Below are positions 9,380 to 19,616 of a stretch of 64,000 bases of DNA, one piece after another. The notes beneath the pieces were generated by a model that had not been told where the DNA came from, ran no database searches, and saw only the letters and a list, made by a program, of their open reading frames with translations. The stretch's first letter is position 1. Each line of letters begins with the position of its first letter. Both the position numbers and the translations under genes were made by a program. Source of the DNA: Shewanella aestuarii (GTDB lineage Bacteria; Pseudomonadota; Gammaproteobacteria; Enterobacterales; Shewanellaceae); contig NZ_CP050313.1 of NCBI RefSeq assembly GCF_011765625.1, positions 2,228,501 through 2,292,500 on the forward strand. Direction: 5' to 3'.

Positions 9380-9898
9380 TTATAAAGTACGTTGATATAC
9401 ATGAACCTTATGTCCCATATAATCACTTTGTTCAACTATCGACATGTTTAATTTTTTAGCCACACCTTCTGAAGCTACATTACCATGCAATATCAAGGCG
9501 ATAAATAAATCTATATTAAACTGAGTTTTAAAAGTATTAACAGTAGCTTGTGCCGCTTCAAAACCAATACCTTGTCGCCAATATTCAGGAAAATAACGAT
9601 AACCTAGCTCAACTTTATTAAACTCTGGTAAAAACTTAGGCCCACAAAAACCGATCACTTTATTATCTTGTTTGTGCTGCACTGCCCATCGACCAAAGCC
9701 GTATTTTGCATAGTCGGTCAAAATCACATTATTAAAAAGCTCTGTCGCTTGAGATTCTTCAGTTAGCGGCTCCATTGGAATATAAGTCAGCATTTCTTTT
9801 ATGCTGTTCATCATAAACAGTGCGGGAACATCAGCCTGTGTAAATGGCCTGAGTATAAGTCTTTCTGTTTCAGTAATTATGTCGGTAGTGCCAACCAT
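9380..9898 (-). CDS. GNAT family N-acetyltransferase (RimJ/RimL type)
   Basis: A 172-residue acetyl-CoA-dependent acyltransferase of the RimJ/RimL subgroup. It opens with TERLILRPFTQADVPALF near residues 10-27, the typical first strand and helix, and has the acetyl-CoA pocket region YFPEYWRQGIGFEAAQ around residues 102-117 (Q/R-x-x-G-x-G/A). The ending VAKKLNMSIVEQSDYMGHKVHVY resembles the usual GNAT C-terminus. The substrate cannot be read from the sequence. It lies 66 bp downstream of, and on the same strand as, a MarR-type gene, so the two may be co-expressed. Confidence 0.85.
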   Translation of the reverse strand: MVGTTDIITETERLILRPFTQADVPALFMMNSIKEMLTYIPMEPLTEESQATELFNNVILTDYAKYGFGRWAVQHKQDNKVIGFCGPKFLPEFNKVELGYRYFPEYWRQGIGFEAAQATVNTFKTQFNIDLFIALILHGNVASEGVAKKLNMSIVEQSDYMGHKVHVYQRTL

Positions 9899-9964
9899 GA
9901 TGCAGCGTCCTTGTTATCGTTATATCAATTTAACGGTCATGGTATCAAAAAAGGTGGCTTGAGA

Positions 9965-10381
9965 TTAAGCTATTTTATTGATTTTATTAAGTAGTCTCAT
10001 AAGTTCTTGTTGTTCATCAAGGGTCAGTAATGCAAGATATTGCTCATTAACCCATTCCGCTTCATGCACTAAATCTTGCTCTAACGCCTTACCATCATCG
10101 GTTAAGTAAATCTGAAATGCACGGCGGTTATCCGCTTCTTGATGTCGTGTAACTAAACCCTGAACCTGAAGTTGATCTAGTAAACGTGTCATAGTGTAGT
10201 TGGCAACGTCACAGCGTTTAGATAATTCGGTCTGGGTTAAGCCTTCTTCTTGCCAAAGAGTAAATAATACAGGCCAAAGCTTAATATCAAGCTGATAACG
10301 TTTTAATCGAATATCTAACTCTTGCTGCAAAGTTAAATTTAGATGTGATACTAAATAGTTTAGACTTTCAAAGCGTTTCAA
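9965..10381 (-). CDS. MarR family transcriptional regulator
   Basis: A 138-residue winged helix-turn-helix regulator. The recognition region is EEGLTQTELSKRCDVANYTMTRLLDQLQVQGLVTRHQEADNR, broken in the middle here, spanning about residues 46-88, with the wing DNRRAFQIYLTDDG. The N- and C-terminal helices would form the dimer interface. Ligand and targets are unknown. The downstream acetyltransferase on the same strand is the most obvious candidate for co-regulation; a 131-bp spacer precedes the gene and is a likely autoregulatory site. Confidence 0.9.
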   Translation of the reverse strand: MKRFESLNYLVSHLNLTLQQELDIRLKRYQLDIKLWPVLFTLWQEEGLTQTELSKRCDVANYTMTRLLDQLQVQGLVTRHQEADNRRAFQIYLTDDGKALEQDLVHEAEWVNEQYLALLTLDEQQELMRLLNKINKIA

Positions 10382-10512
10382 TTTAGACCTCCTGACTGCT
10401 TCAATGTTGATTTTTTGTTTTCAACGACAACTGATAGTGAGTCAAATTTATCTGTAATGCCTAGATGCAGACTTCATTAAACATACCATTATCTACGTTA
10501 AAATCGACAACT

Positions 10513-10956
10513 TTAGTCAAAAGTTAAAAACTCATTAATGTATCTGTAGTAGCAAGCTCGACTTAATGTACCTGTTAAGCCTCTTGGCAATCTCACTGTA
10601 ATCTCTTGCTCTGTAACAATTATATCCAACTCGCTAACGACAAATTGCGTATCTAAATTAGAAGTCACATGAAATTCTTGATTAATTTTAACCACATCTA
10701 CCAATAAAATTGGCCAGCGCTCAATGCTGACCCTCACCTTTTCAACAGGTGTAATGAGTAAATGCTCATCATTAATACAATGAAGTATATGACTAAACAT
10801 TCGAGCAAACTTTGTAGGAAGTGGGCTTTGTTGGTATTGCCAGACACCATCAGCTTGAATATGGAAAAGAGCTTGCTCACTGCAAAGTTGCACGCCATCT
10901 TTGTGGGTGAAACTTTGCATTTGACTTGAAATATTGTTGTGTGTGCTACTCATCAT
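10513..10956 (-). CDS. DUF1285 family protein
   Basis: A 147-residue protein whose central segment (ADGVWQYQQSPLP near residue 35, LLITPVEKVRVSIERWP near residue 75) matches what I recall of the DUF1285 family, beta-rich proteins of unknown function. No signal peptide or membrane segment. It begins 13 bp after the ydiJ stop on the same strand and is probably co-transcribed with it. Function unknown; the tight linkage to a dehydrogenase suggests, without proof, a metabolic role. Confidence 0.75.
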   Translation of the reverse strand: MMSSTHNNISSQMQSFTHKDGVQLCSEQALFHIQADGVWQYQQSPLPTKFARMFSHILHCINDEHLLITPVEKVRVSIERWPILLVDVVKINQEFHVTSNLDTQFVVSELDIIVTEQEITVRLPRGLTGTLSRACYYRYINEFLTFD

Positions 10957-10969
10957 ATTCCTGAATAAA

Positions 10970-13900
10970 TTATTCTTGCGTCATTAAGGCTAATAATGCT
11001 TCGATTGGGTGTTTAGGTTTAAACTTAGCAAAACGCTTAACCTGACTGCGACAAGAATAACCTGAAATCAGTATTTGGCTTTTATCTGCAATTTTATCAA
11101 TGCTGGATTGCCAAGACATTTCAAATAACTGCTTGGAACGCTCGAGATTGTCCATTTCATGGCCATAAGTGCCCGCCATACCACAGCAGCCTAAATTCAG
11201 GCTTTCAATACTCGCCCCAAAGTGAGCAAATATCGCCTGCCATTCTTTAGCCGTATTCGGTTTTGCGGTCGATTCTGTACAATGACTGAACCAAGTAAAC
11301 GCTTTTGGCACGTCACTTTGGCTTGCAGGAAATTGTTTAATTACAGTCATCAGCCATTCATTAGCCAATTTCACCTCAAAATTACCACGTCCCTGTCCAA
11401 GTATTTCTTTATACTCATCGCGATAACACAGTACCAATGCTGGATCGAGTCCGACCATAGGCATGTTGAGTGAGTGAACCTTATTTAAAAAGTCAGCACT
11501 ATGTTGGGCGGTTTTGGCAAACTTAGTTAAAAAACCCTTAATATGGCTAGGTTTACCATTAGGTTTAAATGGTAACAACACAGGTTTTAAGCCTAATTTT
11601 TCAATCAATTGAATAAATCTGAATACAATGTCGGCATCATAAAATGTATTAAATGGGTCTTGAACCACCAATACATATTGATGACGTTCTGCTTCAGGTA
11701 TGGCATAAAGTGCATCTAAATCGTAGCCACGGCTAGGGTGGCCATCTAAACGTTGTTTAAGAGTGGGCACTGACAATTTGGGGGAATCTACATAGCCAAT
11801 TGTTTTTTTGATCACCCACTGACTAACTGGATTTTGCGAGGCAAAGTTGGTGACTTTAGGTATAGCAGCCATTAACGGTAACGCATCTTCAATGCCTGCG
11901 ACGAGATAGTCTTTAGCTGGCCTTAAATAACGCTTGTAATAAATATCGAAAAACTGAGCTCTAAATTTGGGCACATCGACTTTAACAGGGCATTGGCTGC
12001 TACAAGCTTTACAGGCTAAACACCCTTTTAGCGACTCCATCACTTCATGGGAGTAATCATAATCACGTTTGGCATTTAACGTATTTTGAGTGCGCTGCAA
12101 AAGACTATAAGGTTTTGACTTTGCGAGTTCATTTACATCTACACCTTCAGCTTCAAGCAATCTAAGCCACTCACGCATTAAACCTGCACGGCCTTTAGGC
12201 GAGTGAATTCTATCTCCGGTTGCCTTAAATGATGGGCACATTGGTGAGTATGCACTGTAGTTAAAACAAAGCCCATTTCCATTACAGTTAATCACATCAG
12301 GAAAAGCATCACGCACTTGTACGGGGATCTGCCTATCAAAAGTGCCCCGTTTAGTACTATCGACATTAAACAACAATGGCCCCGATTTGGGGGGGGCGAC
12401 AAGTTTACCTGGGTTGAGGCGATTATCTGGATCAAATAAACCTTTAACTTGCTCTAGTACTGAGTAAAGTTCATCACCAAAGACATCGGGACCATATTCT
12501 CCACGAACTCCTTTGCCGTGCTCGCCCCACATTAATCCGCCATATTTAAGAGTTAATGCTGCCACTTGATCAGAAATTACTTTTAGCAGTTTTTCATCGG
12601 CCACATCACACATATCTAATGCGGGCCGAACATGTAATACACCTGCATCAACATGACCAAACATACCGTATTGCAATTGATGTTCGTCTAAAAGAGCGCG
12701 AAACTCCATAATGAAATCAGCGAGGTTTTCTGGCGGGACGGCTGTGTCTTCAGCAAATGCGATAGGCTTTCTATTGCCTTTGGTTGCACCCAATAAACCA
12801 ACCGATTTTTTACGCATAGCATAAATTTGTTCAATACTGGCTTTATCACTGGTGACTTGATAACCCACTAAACCATAAAGGTTACTGTTTAATTGCTCAG
12901 TTAATACAGTTTCTAACTTAGCAACTTTTTGTTGGACTTCTTGGTCATCACCGGCAAACTCAACCATATTGAGGCCTTCAATGACTTTGTTCGGCACATC
13001 TTTAATAAGATCAGCGACTGAATGCCAAATAATATCTTCACGCGCTAGATTAAGTACCTTGGAATCCACGGTTTCAACAACGGTAGCCTTAGCCTCAACT
13101 AACGAGGGTGCGTGACGTAAAGCGGATTCAAAAGAATCATATTTTATATTGACCATCATGCGGGTTTTCGGCAGAGGCGTAATATTTAGTTTCGCTTCAG
13201 TTAGAACCGCTAGCGTGCCTTCTGAACCAGCTAAAATTCGTGATAAATCAAATTCTGTTAAATCCTCATTCCAAACGTGCTTTAAATCATACCCAGTAAG
13301 GAAACGATTAAGTTTTGGGAATCGATTTTCGATTTGGGTGCGTTTTTCAAGGCAGGTTTCAGCAATGCGAGCAATAATGGTGTCAGCCAATGGATTATTA
13401 GTCGCTGAAACTTGAGTGTCTTGTGCACTAATTGGTTGAGTTTCAAGTACGCTGCCATCAATCAATACGCTGGTTAACCCCAAAATATGATCTGACGTTT
13501 TGCCATACACCAATGAACCAGCCCCAGATGCATCCGTACTAATCATGCCACCAATTGTTGCACGGTTGGAAGTCGATAAATCAGGGCTAAAAAAGAAACC
13601 ATGTGGCCGTAACGCATCGTTGAGGGCATCTTTAATCACGCCCGCTTGTACCTTCACCCAACCTTCCTCAACATTCACCTCTAAGACTTGGTTCATATGA
13701 CGTGAAACATCAAGAATTAAACCATGGGTTAATGATTGGCCATTAGTACCAGTACCACCACCACGAGCACTAAATGTGACAGCTTTAAACTCTGGTTTTG
13801 CCGCTAAAGTCAGGACAATTTCAACGTCTTTTTGACTCGATGGATAAACCACTGCTTGGGGAAGAAATTGATAAACAGAATTGTCTGTAGCCTGTACTAA

Positions 13901-14014
13901 TCTAGCTGAGTAGCGTTTGTCTATTTCACCTTCGAAGTCACTTTGTTCTAACGCATCTAAATACGCTAAATAAATGGGCTCTAAGGTTTGTTTATGTGAT
14001 AGCAAAGGTAACAT
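10970..14014 (-). CDS. ydiJ: YdiJ-type FAD/Fe-S D-2-hydroxyacid dehydrogenase
   Basis: A 1014-residue fusion enzyme collinear with E. coli YdiJ, which has been reported as a D-2-hydroxyglutarate dehydrogenase. Domains in order: FAD-binding type 4 (RGGGTGTNGQSL near residue 84, STSNRATIGGMISTDASGAG near 145), FAD-linked oxidase C-terminal domain (GHVDAGVLHVRPALDM near 455), a 4Fe-4S ferredoxin part with CNGNGLCF and CLACKACSSQCPVKVDVP near 655, and a CCG domain with LGCCGMAGTYGHE near 940. Its role would be removal of D-2-hydroxyglutarate, a by-product of serine and other pathways, with electrons entering the respiratory chain. It lies beside ppsA as in E. coli. The exact substrate is inferred from homology. 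Confidence 0.92.
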   Translation of the reverse strand: MLPLLSHKQTLEPIYLAYLDALEQSDFEGEIDKRYSARLVQATDNSVYQFLPQAVVYPSSQKDVEIVLTLAAKPEFKAVTFSARGGGTGTNGQSLTHGLILDVSRHMNQVLEVNVEEGWVKVQAGVIKDALNDALRPHGFFFSPDLSTSNRATIGGMISTDASGAGSLVYGKTSDHILGLTSVLIDGSVLETQPISAQDTQVSATNNPLADTIIARIAETCLEKRTQIENRFPKLNRFLTGYDLKHVWNEDLTEFDLSRILAGSEGTLAVLTEAKLNITPLPKTRMMVNIKYDSFESALRHAPSLVEAKATVVETVDSKVLNLAREDIIWHSVADLIKDVPNKVIEGLNMVEFAGDDQEVQQKVAKLETVLTEQLNSNLYGLVGYQVTSDKASIEQIYAMRKKSVGLLGATKGNRKPIAFAEDTAVPPENLADFIMEFRALLDEHQLQYGMFGHVDAGVLHVRPALDMCDVADEKLLKVISDQVAALTLKYGGLMWGEHGKGVRGEYGPDVFGDELYSVLEQVKGLFDPDNRLNPGKLVAPPKSGPLLFNVDSTKRGTFDRQIPVQVRDAFPDVINCNGNGLCFNYSAYSPMCPSFKATGDRIHSPKGRAGLMREWLRLLEAEGVDVNELAKSKPYSLLQRTQNTLNAKRDYDYSHEVMESLKGCLACKACSSQCPVKVDVPKFRAQFFDIYYKRYLRPAKDYLVAGIEDALPLMAAIPKVTNFASQNPVSQWVIKKTIGYVDSPKLSVPTLKQRLDGHPSRGYDLDALYAIPEAERHQYVLVVQDPFNTFYDADIVFRFIQLIEKLGLKPVLLPFKPNGKPSHIKGFLTKFAKTAQHSADFLNKVHSLNMPMVGLDPALVLCYRDEYKEILGQGRGNFEVKLANEWLMTVIKQFPASQSDVPKAFTWFSHCTESTAKPNTAKEWQAIFAHFGASIESLNLGCCGMAGTYGHEMDNLERSKQLFEMSWQSSIDKIADKSQILISGYSCRSQVKRFAKFKPKHPIEALLALMTQE

Positions 14015-14055
14015 GGCTGACGTCTATTTATTATTAGTTGTCAGCCATTATAAAC

Positions 14056-14085
14056 AAAAAAAAGCCGCTACAAAGCGGCTTTTTA
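14056..14085 (-). terminator. Terminator after ppsA
   Basis: On the minus strand AAAAGCCGCT, a 4-nt loop and AGCGGCTTTTTTT. It lies 75 bp past the ppsA stop and upstream of ydiJ, separating the two same-strand transcription units. Confidence 0.88.
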
Positions 14086-14160
14086 AACAACTTGATAAAA
14101 ATGCATGTTAGCTAGCAGAACTCTTCATTATGCCGCTATCCATTTAATCAATTCATAGGT

Positions 14161-16530
14161 TTATGCATGCTCTTTAGCAAGGTATAACCAAGTATCAATC
14201 ACAGTATCAGGGTTAAGGGATACAGTGTCGATACCCTGCTCAACTAACCAAGCTGCAAAGTCAGCATGATCTGATGGACCTTGACCACAAATACCGACAT
14301 AAGCCCCTTTTGCTTTGGCAGCTTTAATTGCCATTGCCAGTAAGGCTTTAACGGCATCGTTTCGTTCATCAAATAAATGACTGATGATGCCAGAGTCTCG
14401 ATCTAAACCTAAAGTCAACTGAGTTAAATCGTTTGAGCCAATAGAGAAACCATCAAAATACTCAAGGAACTGATCTGCTAATAGCGCATTTGACGGTAAT
14501 TCACACATCATAATGACACGTAAGCCGTCCTTACCACGCTCTAATCCTTGCTCTTTAAGCAGTTCGATAACTTGAGACGCTTCGCCTAATGTACGAACAA
14601 ATGGAATCATCACTTCAACATTGGTTAAGCCCATTTGATTACGAACACGTTTAATCGCTTCACACTCTAACGCGAAACAATCGCGGAATGATTCAGAGAT
14701 ATAACGGCTTGCACCACGGAAACCCAACATTGGGTTTTCTTCTTCTGGTTCATAATGTTCACCACCAACTAAGTTTGCGTACTCGTTAGACTTAAAGTCT
14801 GACATACGTACAATCACTTTTTTCGGGTAGAACGCAGAAGCAATCGTGGCAATACCTTCAACCAAACGGGCAATATAAAACTCAACAGGTGAATCATAAC
14901 CTGCAATCATCTCATTGATTTCAGTTTGTAATGCCGCATCTTGTTGGTTGAATTCAAGTAACGCTTTAGGGTGAATACCAATCATACGGTTGATGATAAA
15001 CTCTAAACGAGCAAGGCCAACACCTTCGTTAGGTAAACGCGCAAAGTCAAATGCTCGGTCTGGATTACCTACGTTCATCATAATTTTCATTGGTAAGTCT
15101 GGTAGCGAGTCAACACGATTAGACACCACATCAAATTCTTGCTTACCAGAGTAGATTAATCCTGTGTCACCTTCAGCACATGACACAGTCACTATCTCAC
15201 CATTTCCAACTAAATCCGTTACGTTGCCACAACCTACAACGGCTGGAACCCCAAGCTCACGGGCAATAATTGCCGCATGACAAGTACGCCCACCACGGTT
15301 TGTCACAATTGCACTGGCACGTTTCATGATAGGTTCCCAATCAGGGTCTGTCATATCAGTTACCAGTACATCACCCGGTTGGATTTGGTCCATATCGTCA
15401 ATTGATGCCAATACTTTAGCGACACCGCTACCTATTTTGTGACCAATTGCGCGACCTTCGCAGATCACATCACCTTTAGTTTTTAAATGATAACGTTCAA
15501 TTAACTGAACATCTTCACGACTACGAACCGTTTCAGGACGAGCCTGAACAATATAAAGCTTGCCGTCGTTACCATCTTTGGCCCATTCGATGTCCATTGG
15601 ACGGCCATAATGCTTTTCAATTACCACCGCTTGTTTAGCAAGTTCCATCACTTCAGCGTCATTGATGGAGAATAAACGTCTTTGTTCAGCAGGCACATCT
15701 TCAATCTTAACTTGTTTACCGTGTGACGCATCGTCAGAGTAAACCATTTGAATTAACTTGCTGCCGATATTGCGGCGCACAACGGCTTGGTGCCCTTGCG
15801 CTAAAATTGGTTTATGAACATAAAACTCGTCAGGATTCACTGCGCCCTGTACTACCATTTCACCTAAACCGAAAGAAGACGTGATAAACACCACATCATT
15901 ATTACCTGATTCAGTATCCATGGTGAACATCACACCAGATGAGGCTTTGTCTGAACGTACCATACGCTGGATACCGGCTGATAAAGCAACGCCTTGGTGT
16001 TCATAACCTTGGTGTACACGATAGGAAATTGCACGGTCATTAAATAGCGAGGCAAATACGTGCTTAATCGCTAAAATAACAGCATCGTAGCCTTTAACGT
16101 TTAGGAAGGTTTCTTGTTGTCCCGCGAATGAAGCGTCTGGCATGTCTTCAGCAGTAGCAGATGAACGCACTGCAAATGAAGCATCTGAGGTTTCACTAGC
16201 CAACTGCTCGTATGCTTCACGAACTGCGGCTTCAAATTCTGGTTGGAACGGGGTATCAATTACCCACTGTCTTATCTGTGCACCTGCTTTCGCCAGCGCG
16301 GTTACATCATCTACATCTAAGGTTTCTAGCAGGTCGTAAATTTTTTGATTTACACCACTTTGTTCAAGGAATTCATTAAACGCATGAGAGGTAGTTGCAA
16401 AACCACCAGGTACTTGAACGCCTGCATTGGCAAGATTGCTGATCATCTCTCCAAGGGATGCGTTTTTGCCGCCTACCTTGTTTACATCACCCATGCCTAA
16501 TTCTTGATACCAGAGTACGTATTGCTGCAC
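14161..16530 (-). CDS. ppsA: Phosphoenolpyruvate synthase
   Basis: Converts pyruvate and ATP to phosphoenolpyruvate, AMP and phosphate, the gluconeogenic entry step for growth on lactate or pyruvate. The 789-residue product has an N-terminal ATP-grasp-like domain ([12 protein letters not shown] near residue 20), the swivelling phosphohistidine domain with [15 protein letters not shown] where H418 is the phospho-acceptor, and a C-terminal PEP/pyruvate barrel ([17 protein letters not shown], then [10 protein letters not shown]). T416, two residues before H418, is the position controlled by the PpsR bifunctional kinase in E. coli, and ppsR is the divergent neighbour, 127 bp away. Length is as expected. 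Confidence 0.98.
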   Translation of the reverse strand: MQQYVLWYQELGMGDVNKVGGKNASLGEMISNLANAGVQVPGGFATTSHAFNEFLEQSGVNQKIYDLLETLDVDDVTALAKAGAQIRQWVIDTPFQPEFEAAVREAYEQLASETSDASFAVRSSATAEDMPDASFAGQQETFLNVKGYDAVILAIKHVFASLFNDRAISYRVHQGYEHQGVALSAGIQRMVRSDKASSGVMFTMDTESGNNDVVFITSSFGLGEMVVQGAVNPDEFYVHKPILAQGHQAVVRRNIGSKLIQMVYSDDASHGKQVKIEDVPAEQRRLFSINDAEVMELAKQAVVIEKHYGRPMDIEWAKDGNDGKLYIVQARPETVRSREDVQLIERYHLKTKGDVICEGRAIGHKIGSGVAKVLASIDDMDQIQPGDVLVTDMTDPDWEPIMKRASAIVTNRGGRTCHAAIIARELGVPAVVGCGNVTDLVGNGEIVTVSCAEGDTGLIYSGKQEFDVVSNRVDSLPDLPMKIMMNVGNPDRAFDFARLPNEGVGLARLEFIINRMIGIHPKALLEFNQQDAALQTEINEMIAGYDSPVEFYIARLVEGIATIASAFYPKKVIVRMSDFKSNEYANLVGGEHYEPEEENPMLGFRGASRYISESFRDCFALECEAIKRVRNQMGLTNVEVMIPFVRTLGEASQVIELLKEQGLERGKDGLRVIMMCELPSNALLADQFLEYFDGFSIGSNDLTQLTLGLDRDSGIISHLFDERNDAVKALLAMAIKAAKAKGAYVGICGQGPSDHADFAAWLVEQGIDTVSLNPDTVIDTWLYLAKEHA

Positions 16531-16657
16531 AGTTTTATCTCCGCAAGTTTTTTATTTCAGTGGCCACTTCACATGAGGGCAACGGCATTCTACACTCCCC
16601 AATAACACTCGTAAATCTATAATTTTATTTGTAATTTTATTACTACAAGAGGTCATA

Positions 16658-17470
16658 ATGGCACCAAAAGTATTTTATATCTCAGATGGGACGGCGATCA
16701 CAGCAGAGGTTTTTGGGCATGCTGTACTTTCGCAGTTTCCCATTAAATTTGAAGCACTTACTATTCCCTTCGTAGAAACCCTGCAACGAGCAGAAAAAGT
16801 GAAACAACAAATAAATGATTGTTTTATTACAACAGGTGAAAGACCTTTGGTTTTTCATTCCATTGTGAATCCTGACATTCGCAACGTTATTTATTCATCG
16901 GAAGGGATGGATTATGATTTTTTAAACACCTTTGTTGCGCCATTAGAACAACATTTGGGTGTTGAAGCTAAACCCGTTTTGCATCGTACCCATGGTAAAG
17001 CCAATCACAGTTATGAAGCCCGAATAGATGCAATTAACTTCTCAATGGAAAATGATGACGGCCAAACCATGAAACATATGGATGAAGCCGACATTATTTT
17101 ACTCGGGGTTTCGCGTTGCGGAAAAACACCATCTAGTCTGTATTTATCGATGCAGTTTGGTATAAAAGCAGCCAATTACCCATTTACTGAAGATGATATG
17201 GATAATTTAAAGTTACCAGAGGCATTAAAACGTAATAAATCGAAGCTGTTTGGCTTAACCATCGACCCGATGCGCTTACATGAAATTAGGCAAAGCCGCA
17301 TGGAAAATAGTCGTTACTCATCACTAAGACAGTGTCGCCTTGAAGTGAAAGAAGTCGAAATGCTCTACAAAAAAGAGCGAATCCCGTTTGTAAATACCAC
17401 CAATCACTCTGTTGAAGAAATTGCCACAAAAATACTCGACATTACCGGATTAGAGCGCCATATGTTTTAA
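16658..17470 (+). CDS. ppsR: PEP synthase regulatory protein (kinase/pyrophosphorylase)
   Basis: Bifunctional enzyme that inactivates PpsA by ADP-dependent phosphorylation of the threonine near the catalytic histidine and reactivates it by phosphate-dependent dephosphorylation. The 270-residue product begins [17 protein letters not shown], typical of this DUF299 family, and carries the P-loop [14 protein letters not shown] near residues 151-164. It is divergent from its target ppsA, as in E. coli. A ribosome binding site AGAGG precedes the ATG by 6 bases. Formerly ydiA. Confidence 0.96.
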   Translation: MAPKVFYISDGTAITAEVFGHAVLSQFPIKFEALTIPFVETLQRAEKVKQQINDCFITTGERPLVFHSIVNPDIRNVIYSSEGMDYDFLNTFVAPLEQHLGVEAKPVLHRTHGKANHSYEARIDAINFSMENDDGQTMKHMDEADIILLGVSRCGKTPSSLYLSMQFGIKAANYPFTEDDMDNLKLPEALKRNKSKLFGLTIDPMRLHEIRQSRMENSRYSSLRQCRLEVKEVEMLYKKERIPFVNTTNHSVEEIATKILDITGLERHMF

Positions 17471-17507
17471 GCTGTTTGATTTTATAAACAATCTTTTATG
17501 CACTTTT

Positions 17508-17549
17508 TGACCACGAAACCAACTGATAAATAGCATGCTTTCGTGGTCA
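17508..17549. repeat. 11-bp perfect inverted repeat between ppsR and aroH
   Basis: TGACCACGAAA at 17508-17518 and TTTCGTGGTCA at 17539-17549 with a 20-nt loop. No T-run follows on either strand, so it does not look like a standard intrinsic terminator. It sits 38 bp past the ppsR stop. A Rho-linked 3' end, an mRNA-stabilising hairpin or a protein site are possible. Confidence 0.6.
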
Positions 17550-17640
17550 TCAAAATCACAATGTTGTAAACATGGCGTAACTTCAATAATTTTCAGCAAT
17601 CGTCAAGGCGCTAGACTCGCAAAAGTCGACCATTTGGGGT

Positions 17641-17674
17641 TATAATCAGCACTATTATGATGCATATAAGCATC
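17641..17674 (+). promoter_or_regulatory. aroH -10 element and nearby dyad
   Basis: TATAAT at 17641-17646, then 12 bp later the dyad GATGC-ATATAA-GCATC at 17659-17674, 22 bp before the aroH ATG. A dyad just downstream of a -10 could be an operator. It does not match the E. coli TrpR or TyrR consensus, so no regulator can be named; no good -35 is visible. Confidence 0.35.
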
Positions 17675-17696
17675 TCACGATTTAGCGGTAATATGA

Positions 17697-18764
17697 ATGA
17701 CCATCAAAACAGACGAACTTCGTACATCCCTTTTATGTAAGGTAATTTCTCCTGCGCAACTTGCGTCTGAATACCCTCTTACTCAAGATGCCGCAGACTA
17801 CTTAGTGCAGCAGCGTCGTGAAGTTGAAGCCATTATTTCAGGCGACGACCAACGCTTATTGGTCATCATAGGCCCATGTTCAATTCATGACACCAATGCG
17901 GCACTCGATTATGCTCAAAAATTGGCAAAACTACATAATGAATTGAAAGATGATTTATGTATTTTAATGCGAGTTTATTTTGAAAAGCCGCGGACTATCG
18001 TTGGCTGGAAAGGCTTAATTTCTGATCCTGATCTTGATGGCAGCTTTAGCCCGAATAAAGGCTTGCGTATGGCGCGTCATTTATTACAACAAATCACCGA
18101 GCTCAAATTACCCATAGCAACTGAATTTTTAGATATGGTTAATGGACAATATATTGCCGATCTCATCACTTGGGGCGCGATTGGTGCACGAACTACTGAA
18201 AGCCAGATCCACCGTGAAATGGCATCTGCTCTCTCTTGTCCTGTTGGCTTTAAAAATGGTACCGATGGCAATATCAATATTGCAGTTGATGCCGTTCGTG
18301 CAGCTCAAGTTCCCCATATTTTCTACTCACCAGACAAAGATGGTGCGATGGCGGTTTACCGAACCCATGGGAACCCGTTTGGCCATATTATTCTGCGTGG
18401 TGGTAAACAGCCTAATTATGAAGCAAAAGATATCGAATCTGTGCGCGCTCAGCTTGAAAAAGTGGGAATTTCACAGCGCATGGTAGTCGATTTTAGCCAT
18501 GGCAATAGCCAAAAGAATCATAAAAACCAACTCAAAGTGGCTGATAGCATTATGAGTCAACTGCGTGCGGGCTCAACTGCTGTGGCGGGGATTATGGCAG
18601 AAAGCTTTATCATTGAAGGTAATCAAAAAGTGGTTGAAGGTAAACCACTAACCTATGGCCAAAGCATTACTGATGCCTGTCTGCATTGGGAAGATTCAGA
18701 AAAATTACTCCGTGATTTAGCACAAGCATCGCGTGACAGAAAAGCGATTCTGGCTGCCAAGTAA
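17697..18764 (+). CDS. aroH: 3-deoxy-7-phosphoheptulonate synthase (AroH-like)
   Basis: First enzyme of the shikimate pathway: joins phosphoenolpyruvate and erythrose 4-phosphate to give DAHP. The 355-residue class I enzyme has LLVIIGPCSIHD near residue 53, YFEKPRTIVGWKGLISDPDL near 91, GARTTESQIHREMASALSC near 162 and VVDFSHGNSQKNH near 263, covering the PEP and metal sites. Several segments (GQYIADLITWGAIG, GNPFGHIILRGG) read closer to E. coli AroH than AroG, and the order ppsA-ppsR-aroH is the same as in E. coli, so a tryptophan-sensitive isozyme is the best guess. Feedback specificity is inferred. No strong Shine-Dalgarno precedes the ATG. Confidence 0.93.
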   Translation: MTIKTDELRTSLLCKVISPAQLASEYPLTQDAADYLVQQRREVEAIISGDDQRLLVIIGPCSIHDTNAALDYAQKLAKLHNELKDDLCILMRVYFEKPRTIVGWKGLISDPDLDGSFSPNKGLRMARHLLQQITELKLPIATEFLDMVNGQYIADLITWGAIGARTTESQIHREMASALSCPVGFKNGTDGNINIAVDAVRAAQVPHIFYSPDKDGAMAVYRTHGNPFGHIILRGGKQPNYEAKDIESVRAQLEKVGISQRMVVDFSHGNSQKNHKNQLKVADSIMSQLRAGSTAVAGIMAESFIIEGNQKVVEGKPLTYGQSITDACLHWEDSEKLLRDLAQASRDRKAILAAK

Positions 18765-18834
18765 CAAATCCTGCTCAAGAGGCAAGCGAGTTCTTAGCCT
18801 TCAAGGATGACTTGCAATTTGAGTTAACCTTCTC

Positions 18835-18859
18835 AGGGCGTCTTTACTGACGCTCTTTT
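18835..18859 (+). terminator. Terminator after aroH
   Basis: AGGGCGTC and GACGCTCT form an 8-bp stem (one G-T pair) with a 6-nt loop, followed by TTT. It lies 70 bp beyond the aroH stop and faces the end of the biotin operon. Confidence 0.75.
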
Positions 18860-18929
18860 ATTGCTTTTATTTTCTTTCCAGTCGCCATGGTTATCCTGTT
18901 TAAGGTAGCTAGTGATGTTCAAAAGCCAA

Positions 18930-19616
18930 TCAAAGCTTGATGTGCTTGGCTGCTGATTGCGCATTAGCATTTGCCAAATAGGGTACGTACCCTAAAAATG
19001 GCTCACTGATCAATGATTTTAGGCTAATAAGGTTTGCTTCAATTTCACACATATTAGGATCAACTTGGTTAGCCACCCAGCCAATTATATTCAGCCCATC
19101 GGCTTTGATTGCCTCAATGGATAATAAAGCATGATTTAAGCAACCCAGTTTCATACCAACCACTAAAATAATACCAACATTGATGGTGTGATCATCTTGC
19201 TGTATTAAGGCATTTAATTCTCGCACACTATCAGATAGATACTCACCATTACCTAAGGGTAATCGCCATCCACCAGCACCTTCTATTAATGCAAAATCAG
19301 CAGCTAATAGCGGCGAAGCCACAAGGTGATCTGTAACCACTTTGGCTGTTAGCGAAACGCCCACTTTTTGGGCGGCGATATGGGGAGCGATGGCAGGTTT
19401 AAAGGAAATTGGATTAACCTGTAAATAGGATAATCCCATATTTGATTGCGCCATCAGCGCTAATGCATCAGAGTTACGCAAACCATCCACAGTTTGCTCG
19501 CAGCCTGATGCAATAGGTTTAAAACCGCACTTCTTTCCCGTAGCGTTATGTAGCAATGCAGATGAAATAAGGGTTTTACCACTGTCAGTGTCGGTTCCGG
19601 TTACAAAAACAATCAT
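18930..19616 (-). CDS. bioD: Dethiobiotin synthetase
   Basis: ATP-dependent carboxylation of 7,8-diaminopelargonic acid to close the ureido ring of dethiobiotin. The 228-residue product begins MIVFVTGTDTDSGKT, the Walker A motif of the family with K14, and has LIEGAGGWRLPLG near residue 115. A longer reading frame exists upstream, but I start at the ATG at 19614-19616 because the protein then begins at the P-loop strand like other BioD proteins, it is preceded by AAGGAGAG, and it overlaps the bioC stop by one base (TAATG). Last gene of the bioBFCD operon. Confidence 0.95.
   Translation of the reverse strand: MIVFVTGTDTDSGKTLISSALLHNATGKKCGFKPIASGCEQTVDGLRNSDALALMAQSNMGLSYLQVNPISFKPAIAPHIAAQKVGVSLTAKVVTDHLVASPLLAADFALIEGAGGWRLPLGNGEYLSDSVRELNALIQQDDHTINVGIILVVGMKLGCLNHALLSIEAIKADGLNIIGWVANQVDPNMCEIEANLISLKSLISEPFLGYVPYLANANAQSAAKHIKL

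Noticed and set aside
18142..18486. 114-residue frame inside aroH
   Set aside because: Same strand, other frame, inside a conserved enzyme gene.
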